Below are positions 53,227 through 58,001 of a DNA stretch of 58,001 bases, piece by piece; the stretch's first letter is position 1; each line of letters starts with the position of its first letter. The DNA is taken from contig JAQUZN010000004.1 in the NCBI GenBank assembly GCA_028691315.1, positions 1 through 58,001 on the forward strand. Reading direction: 5' to 3'. The notes beneath the pieces are model-generated. The model made no database searches and was not told the origin of the DNA. It saw only the letters and a program-made list of their open reading frames with translations. Source of the DNA: Candidatus Izemoplasmatales bacterium (GTDB lineage: Bacteria; Bacillota_I; Bacilli_A; Izemoplasmatales; Hujiaoplasmataceae). The translations under genes and the position numbers were made by a program.

Positions 53227-53864
53227 TATTTTTTATAGTATTTTTGCTTCCGAATTTTACCGTCTTTTTTATGAATAACAAATGTTGTGTCCTGAACAAT
53301 TGATTTAATTATAGCATATGCAATTGCTTCTTTTTGTGTATCAAGGGTACGGTATATTTTTTTAGAGCCTTCTCGTTTAATAATCCACTTTTGATCGATT
53401 TTTCGAAAGATAACGTGAAAAGCGCCAAATTCCTTTTTCTCTGAAGTATCATCGAAGTCTTCAATGATAGGTTCTCCATCCGAATCTAAAACGGAATCAT
53501 CATCATCATCATCATCATCATCAAAGCTATTTTCATCAGCAACAACAGGTATTTCATCTAATATTGGAATAGGCTTTTCTGTTGGTGAGACGTTGATAAC
53601 TACTTCATCTTTAACAGGTGTTTCTGGATCGACGACTTCTGATACAGTCTGTAACGTATCTTCATCTAAATCTTTTTCACTGTTTACAATCGATAGTATT
53701 TTAGCTTCTTTTGTAGGAAATGGCACCTTTTTTTCAGTAGGCTGGGTTTTTGGAAATAGTTTTCTATTTCTCCAAGAAAATATCGTATAGACAGTTACGA
53801 TGATTAAGATTGTTCCTAAGACAACTGTTAAAAAGAGCCAGTATTCTTGTAAAAAGTTAATCAT
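53226..53864 (-). CDS. Membrane-anchored DUF2188 protein with poly-Asp linker
   Basis: A 212-residue protein: one N-terminal membrane helix (about 8-28), a long acidic Pro/Glu-rich linker containing nine consecutive Asp (about 115-123), and a C-terminal DUF2188 domain (about 147-212; HVIFRKIDQKWIIKREG, DTQKEAIAYA, VIHKKDGKIRKQKYY). DUF2188 is a small conserved domain of unknown function. It is last in an operon with the radical-SAM-related protein, 20 bases after it. GAGGTAG precedes the ATG. Confidence 0.8.
   Translation of the reverse strand: MINFLQEYWLFLTVVLGTILIIVTVYTIFSWRNRKLFPKTQPTEKKVPFPTKEAKILSIVNSEKDLDEDTLQTVSEVVDPETPVKDEVVINVSPTEKPIPILDEIPVVADENSFDDDDDDDDDSVLDSDGEPIIEDFDDTSEKKEFGAFHVIFRKIDQKWIIKREGSKKIYRTLDTQKEAIAYAIIKSIVQDTTFVIHKKDGKIRKQKYYKK
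53496..53523 (+). repeat. (ATC)9 trinucleotide repeat
   Basis: Nine tandem ATC units (GAT on the coding strand) encode the poly-Asp tract of the DUF2188 protein. Length change would alter linker length without a frameshift. Confidence 0.9.
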
Positions 53865-53884
53865 AGTAGTTAACTACCTCATTT

Positions 53885-54778
53885 CTAGAACAATGTGAAT
53901 TGCTCATTTTTACTTGGTTTAATCATTTGTATGATATCCTTCATGCCATAAGCAATTTTGTTTTTTTTACAAGCAAAGACAAATTGCTTTTTAAGGTTTT
54001 GTTGATATGGAGAAGCCCATGTTTTTTTCATTCCAAATTTATCCATATATACATTTTTGAGTCCAGGAAAATCATGGTCGATTAATTCAAAAAATGATTT
54101 TCTTTGATTTTCCTCTAATGAAATAACAAAACTAGGATAGATAAAGTCACAAAATGCATCTTTAGCTTTGTCTATTATATGTAAAATAATATCTTCTGAG
54201 TCGTTAATATAAGGGATTAGCGGTTTAAAAAGAATTCCAGTAATAAACCCAGCATCCTTGCATTTGCGTAGTAATTTGATTCGATCAATGAATTTTACTG
54301 CATTTACACCTTCTATTTTTTCTGAAACAAGGTCTGTTGTATGTCCAATTGGAATAGTTATAACAACTGGCGCAAACTCTTTAATTTTTCTTAATAAATC
54401 GAAGTCATTTAATATAAGGTCTGACGTTGTTTCAATATAAACGCCCATTTGATAATCTTGAACCACTTGAAGAGCCTTTCGCATCAAATGCTTTTTGTCT
54501 TCCATTTGATTATATGAATCAGGATTTAAATAAAATCCGATGATTGATCCTTTCACTTTTTCTTTTATCTCGTTTTCAAAGACAACTAAAGCATCTGGTT
54601 TTGGCGATATTTGTTGATTATCATAAATTTGAAAAGGATCACTTAATGAAGCTAAAAACTGAAATGATGGAGAAGATCCTTGATATAAACTTGCAAAAAA
54701 ATCAATTGCAAAGAATCGATTGGGATTTTTATTAGGTATTAAAATTTGTTTTGTTGTTTTTACGCTAAGGTTGTTCAA
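53885..54778 (-). CDS. SPL-family radical SAM protein that has lost its iron-sulphur cysteines
   Basis: A 297-residue protein matching, block by block, a family of small radical SAM enzymes (spore-photoproduct-lyase/Rv2578c-related): VKTTKQILIPNKNP near 6-19, SDLILND near 98, TGILFKPLIPYINDSED near 178, IYPSFVISLEENQRKSFFELI, FPGLK, the MKDII tail and the final EQFTLF. Where the family has LYRGCxHGCxYC, this protein reads LYQGSSPSFQF (31-41), so all three cluster cysteines are gone; the only Cys residues are elsewhere. It should not form the [4Fe-4S] cluster and may be a binding or scaffold protein. It starts with TTG after AAGGAGGTT. Between a membrane protein and the DUF2188 gene in one operon. 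Confidence 0.82.
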   Translation of the reverse strand: MNNLSVKTTKQILIPNKNPNRFFAIDFFASLYQGSSPSFQFLASLSDPFQIYDNQQISPKPDALVVFENEIKEKVKGSIIGFYLNPDSYNQMEDKKHLMRKALQVVQDYQMGVYIETTSDLILNDFDLLRKIKEFAPVVITIPIGHTTDLVSEKIEGVNAVKFIDRIKLLRKCKDAGFITGILFKPLIPYINDSEDIILHIIDKAKDAFCDFIYPSFVISLEENQRKSFFELIDHDFPGLKNVYMDKFGMKKTWASPYQQNLKKQFVFACKKNKIAYGMKDIIQMIKPSKNEQFTLF

Positions 54779-54790
54779 TTTGTAACCTCC

Positions 54791-55318
54791 TTAGAACCTC
54801 CAAAGAATCGCGAGCAATAATAAAGACACTATTACTGCAGCATACTGAATCATTTTTAACTGTTTAGGTCGAGTTTGCATTTGCTTATCCAAAGATGCAA
54901 TTATTTTTTTTATTACTTTTGAGTCTTCTCCTTTAAATACTAATAAATATGGTTTTTTAATTGAATAACAAATACTAGTTTTGTTAATCAATGAATTATC
55001 AACTTGTTCATTTAAAAAACGATTGACGAAATAATAATCTTTTTTTGTGACATTTAATAGGACAAAACCATCAATTTTTTTGACTTTAGAGAAGTAATTA
55101 CCAAACCATGTCAACAAAAATAAAATAATTAATAACCATAATAATTCTGCCGATAAAGGAGTATTTACATAAGTTAACAATATTAAAACGAATGCTATTG
55201 TGGCAAGAAAATAAATTCTATTTACTGATACATGATAATGGAAATACGTATTTATTGCGATATATAGCAATAACGTTGTAATAAATATAAGTATCCCATA
55301 ATGAAATAGGTTTTCCAT
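54791..55318 (-). CDS. Small membrane protein of the pseudo-radical-SAM operon
   Basis: A 175-residue protein with three hydrophobic helices in the first half (about 8-28, 34-52, 57-75), a basic cytoplasmic domain of about 75 residues, and a C-terminal membrane helix (about 155-173). I recognise no family. AGAAGGTG precedes the ATG and a TATAAT with extended TGA lies upstream, making it the first gene of the operon with the radical-SAM-related and DUF2188 proteins (12-base gap). Confidence 0.78.
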   Translation of the reverse strand: MENLFHYGILIFITTLLLYIAINTYFHYHVSVNRIYFLATIAFVLILLTYVNTPLSAELLWLLIILFLLTWFGNYFSKVKKIDGFVLLNVTKKDYYFVNRFLNEQVDNSLINKTSICYSIKKPYLLVFKGEDSKVIKKIIASLDKQMQTRPKQLKMIQYAAVIVSLLLLAILWRF

Positions 55319-55363
55319 TTTGCACCTTCTTTTATTATATCATAGAATGATAAACAATAAAAA

Positions 55364-55909
55364 CTATTCAAAATATACAGATACTTTTGCCAATAACTCT
55401 GTTATTGTTAAAGGTTCCTTAATATATAGAATATCTTTCTTAACATTTTGGAGCCATTTTTCATGTTGCTTTTGGCTTCTTTTCGTTTCATCTAAAATCT
55501 CATACATGCTAACCCAATTTAAAAAATCTAGGTGCTGTAAGTACAAATCACCGCCAGGAAGAACTCTGCCGCCAAATCTATTTTCTTCACGAATTTGGAT
55601 TCGTTTGAGTCTAATTTCAAGTGGTAGATTCATGTAAATAAATAAATCAATTTTATTTTTAAATGAATCTCCCCAGCCAATGAAAGAACCCGAAATTACA
55701 TTAAAATCATTTGCAGACAATTGATCATTTAAAATCTTCCACGAATCTAATGATTCTCTCCTGTTTTTAAAAGGAGGATTAGTTTGCTCCCATATTGCAT
55801 CATCAGTGTCGATAAAATGGAAACCGTATTTTTGCGAGATTGCTCTTGCAAGTGTTGTTGATCCAGAGCCGGAAGCACCAAAGATCAGTATTGTTTTTAT
55901 TTTATGCAC
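55364..55909 (-). CDS. P-loop kinase-like ATPase with a Lys-less Walker A
   Basis: A 181-residue protein of the adenylate/shikimate-kinase-like group. The P-loop is IFGASGSGSTTLARAI (about 8-23); the invariant Lys of GxxGxGK is Ser, as in a known subgroup with GASGSGTTT. FHFIDTDDAIWE (about 30-41) is the substrate/Mg region and RLKRIQIREENRFG (about 100-113) the lid. The substrate is unknown. GTG start at 55909 is set by AAGGTGAG; an upstream GTG is part of that site. It lies ten bases after the ABC permease and may be co-transcribed. Confidence 0.78.
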   Translation of the reverse strand: MHKIKTILIFGASGSGSTTLARAISQKYGFHFIDTDDAIWEQTNPPFKNRRESLDSWKILNDQLSANDFNVISGSFIGWGDSFKNKIDLFIYMNLPLEIRLKRIQIREENRFGGRVLPGGDLYLQHLDFLNWVSMYEILDETKRSQKQHEKWLQNVKKDILYIKEPLTITELLAKVSVYFE

Positions 55910-55919
55910 TAGACTCACC

Positions 55920-57092
55920 TTATTTAGAAAACATAATTTTTTCGCTGTTAAACATCCTATTTAAAATAAATACAAATAGTGTTAAATAACCAAGATTAGC
56001 AACAATTGATATGATTAAGTAATAAATAGAATTCGAGTCAAAACTTAAAATTGCTGACATTGATTGAACTGTATTATAGATTGGAATTAAATACATAACA
56101 TAGTTTGTTTGAGCATTACTACTAAACATGGAAGTAATACTCACTAGAATTGTAATAATGTAAAATGGCATAATTAATGTTGTTGCTTCTTTGACGCTTT
56201 TTGAAAAAGCAGAAAGAATTGAGATTACACCTACAATAACAAACACTGTAGAAAACAACAAAAATAAAATCATTAAATAATCACTGACAGTATAAATTGC
56301 GGCGCTTGCGTCATCCAAATTTAATAACTTTGGTAAAGAAAATAAAATTCCGATAAAGGAAGATATCGCAGAGAGCAAAGATAATACTGATAAACTTAGT
56401 ATCTTACCCAGAGCTATTTCACTTCTTTTGACTGGTGTAATTAACAATGTTGAGATTGTATTTCTTTCTTTTTCACCGGCTATTGATTCAGGACCAATAG
56501 ACATTGCTCCAGAGAATAGAAACATTATAACTAACATTGGTAACATTGATGAAATTAGTGAACCAGTAATTTGATTGCTATCAATTGGAGTCCCATCAAG
56601 AACGAAATTAAAGAAAGAGGTATCTCCGTAAAAATCAAAACTTAGCATTTGTTGATACTGACTTAGATAAGTAATAAATCTAGACGATGCAGAACTAGAA
56701 TTCATTTCATTTGGGTTGGAATAAATATTCACTGTTGGCTTATCGCCATTACCGTCATAAGTGTTTATATTATCACTAAAAATAATAACTAAGTCCCATT
56801 CACCACTATCAATTTTTGAAGTGAAATCTGAAACTTCAGAAGGGTTAATTGCAATTACATTCAAAATGCTACTATCTTCGCTTGCTTGATAGATATCAGT
56901 AAACTCTTGAGTAGGATTAACAATTGCTATATTTGTAATGGTACCATTATACATATTATCAATTGCAACGCCAATAAAAGAATATATCATAAAGATCATT
57001 AATCCAGGTAGAAGCATTACTGTTATAACAAGTCGTTTATCCTTAATAACACGGTCCCATTCTTTTTTAAAGATAGTTAATATATTTTTCAT
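55920..57092 (-). CDS. ABC-2 type permease (NatB-like)
   Basis: A 390-residue permease: one N-terminal membrane helix (about 20-40), a large extracytoplasmic domain (about 45-175), then five helices (about 178-385). This is the NatB/YhfN-type layout of sodium or drug exporters, including the FKKEWDRVIKDKRLVITVMLLPG opening. Its ATG overlaps the ATPase stop, so the two form one transporter. The exported compound is not known from sequence. Confidence 0.87.
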   Translation of the reverse strand: MKNILTIFKKEWDRVIKDKRLVITVMLLPGLMIFMIYSFIGVAIDNMYNGTITNIAIVNPTQEFTDIYQASEDSSILNVIAINPSEVSDFTSKIDSGEWDLVIIFSDNINTYDGNGDKPTVNIYSNPNEMNSSSASSRFITYLSQYQQMLSFDFYGDTSFFNFVLDGTPIDSNQITGSLISSMLPMLVIMFLFSGAMSIGPESIAGEKERNTISTLLITPVKRSEIALGKILSLSVLSLLSAISSFIGILFSLPKLLNLDDASAAIYTVSDYLMILFLLFSTVFVIVGVISILSAFSKSVKEATTLIMPFYIITILVSITSMFSSNAQTNYVMYLIPIYNTVQSMSAILSFDSNSIYYLIISIVANLGYLTLFVFILNRMFNSEKIMFSK

Positions 57093-57868
57093 TCGACTTC
57101 ACCACTTTCTTTCTTATATAAGTCGAAGAAAAGCTCTTCTAAATCGCCGTTTTTTTTGACTAAATTTGATAGATAATCGTTTAAAACAATTTTCCCATTA
57201 ATAATTATACCAACGCGATCACAAATTTTTTCAACTAAACTAAAAATATGTGTCGAAATTATAATTGTCTTTCCCATGTTTTTTAAATCAATTAAGTAGT
57301 CTGTCACGACTTTAGCAGTTATAACATCTAGTCCATTTGTTGGTTCATCAAAAATGATTACTTTAGGGTCGTGTACTAAAGAAATAGCAATTTGAACTTT
57401 TTGGCGCATTCCAGTGGATAAGTCACCAATCTTTACTTCTGCAAATTTATCGATTTTAAACTTATCAAATAAATATTCTTTTCGTGCAATCATGGTTTCT
57501 TGATTTATACCGTGGAGATTAGCAAAATATTCAAATAAATAATTAGGCGTGAAAAAATCTTCAAGCTTTAAATCACTTGTTAAAAAGCCAATCATTTTAC
57601 GTACTTCATTCTCGTTTTTAATCACACTATTTTCATGAATCGTGATATCTCCCGAGTCAGGTTTAATTAATGTTGAAATACAGCGCAATGTAGTGGTTTT
57701 GCCCGCACCATTAGGACCTAATAGTCCATATATCTCTCCTTCGTATGCCTCGAAAGACAAACCATCAACAGCAACTTTTACTTTGCTGTCAGATTTTTCG
57801 ATTCGTTGTTGTTTTTTTGATAAATGAAATGTCTTGGAAATATCATTAACAATTATACTAGCCTTCAT
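57089..57868 (-). CDS. ABC transporter ATP-binding protein (NatA-like)
   Basis: A 259-residue ATPase. Walker A is LLGPNGAGKTTTLR (about 49-62), the Q-loop region GFLTSDLKLEDFFTP (about 94-108), signature LSTGMRQKVQIA (about 149-160), Walker B KVIIFDEPTNGLDV (about 169-182) and the H-loop ISTHIFS. The AAGGATAAC site precedes the ATG. First gene of the natA-natB-P-loop cluster; an inverted repeat that may be an operator lies just upstream. Confidence 0.92.
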   Translation of the reverse strand: MKASIIVNDISKTFHLSKKQQRIEKSDSKVKVAVDGLSFEAYEGEIYGLLGPNGAGKTTTLRCISTLIKPDSGDITIHENSVIKNENEVRKMIGFLTSDLKLEDFFTPNYLFEYFANLHGINQETMIARKEYLFDKFKIDKFAEVKIGDLSTGMRQKVQIAISLVHDPKVIIFDEPTNGLDVITAKVVTDYLIDLKNMGKTIIISTHIFSLVEKICDRVGIIINGKIVLNDYLSNLVKKNGDLEELFFDLYKKESGEVE

Positions 57869-57880
57869 GTTATCCTTGTA

Positions 57881-57913
57881 TAATCAAAACGTCTTTATAA
57901 GATGGTTTGATTA
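57881..57913. promoter_or_regulatory. Inverted repeat before natA, candidate operator
   Basis: TAATCAAA (57881-57888) and TTTGATTA (57906-57913) form the outer arms of a 33-bp interrupted palindrome whose centre is also partly symmetric (TCTT...AAGA). It covers the promoter region of natA. The remainder of the window to 58001 holds another TATAAT on the plus strand (near 57952) but no gene. Confidence 0.45.
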
Positions 57914-58001
57914 TCCCTTTCTTTAGATTTTTTATTTCTTTAAACGTTTTGTTTTATAATGAAATTAGGCACTGTGGATTTGTTTCATGTTTGTATAGCT
58001 T

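Noticed and set aside
53464-53790. Ser-rich open frame on the plus strand opposite the DUF2188 gene
   Set aside because: It is the antisense reading of the GAT repeat and linker, with no ribosome site or family signal.

Overview
This is a low-GC bacterial chromosome segment from a Bacillota/Mycoplasmatota-type lineage. The gene set (RecU, an RNase J paralogue, RarA, TPP-controlled ThiT, Obg, L21 leader, CIRCE, LytTR regulator) and near-consensus TTGACA-17-TATAAT promoters point to a Firmicutes-like organism. TGA is used as an ordinary stop and Trp is TGG, so this is not the mycoplasma code. Several features (few wall genes in view, degenerate RNase J, missing Prp) would fit a deep Acholeplasma/Izemoplasma/Erysipelotrichia relative, but the taxon cannot be fixed from this window.

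The window appears to span the replication terminus. A near-perfect match to the Bacillus dif site lies at 10521-10548 inside the only long gene-free stretch (10251-10763). Gene direction converges on it: left of it most genes read rightward, and from 11.8 kb to the right end almost all read leftward.

Layout. 1-3.2 kb: TPP riboswitch-thiT, then CIRCE-controlled htpG with a small overlapping gene. 3.2-7 kb: recU, a catalytically degenerate RNase J, rarA. 7-10.2 kb: nadA-nadB-hisK operon without nadC. 10.3-11.8 kb: dif and L-asparaginase. 11.8-13.3 kb: lipoprotein-LytTR-DUF3021 operon. 13.5-17 kb: ruvA, a cre-controlled SGNH-esterase lipoprotein, obg. 17.1-23.3 kb: galK-membrane protein-GNAT operon and a very large glycoside phosphorylase. 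23.4-24.7 kb: rplU-rpmA with L21 leader but no Prp protease gene. 24.7-30.8 kb: oxidoreductase, hydrolase, GH3-GH13 glycosidase pair. 30.9-31.3 kb: three tRNA-Arg genes. 31.4-35.3 kb: a HEAT-like/GT2 polysaccharide synthase coupled to a GGDEF-like/REC protein in which both domains are degenerate. 35.4-41 kb: thioredoxin-like lipoprotein, coaD, rsmD, M42 peptidase, a 6S-like RNA, ppdK. 41-48.9 kb: ABC exporter, tRNA-Thr, glgC-glgA, P-type ATPase. 49-58 kb: uridine-kinase fusion, YwaF-like protein, an ECF sigma factor with an RsgI-like anti-sigma, a DUF2188 protein next to a radical-SAM-family protein that has lost its cluster cysteines, a P-loop kinase, and a NatAB-type ABC exporter.

Metabolic reading: the cell breaks down alpha- and beta-glucosides (GH13, GH3, phosphorylase), uses galactose, stores glucose as glycogen-like glucan (glgC, glgA), and has pyruvate phosphate dikinase. 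It makes quinolinate from aspartate and salvages thiamine. The most unusual material is a set of proteins that keep a family fold but have lost catalytic residues: the RNase J, the response regulator/GGDEF protein and the radical SAM protein.
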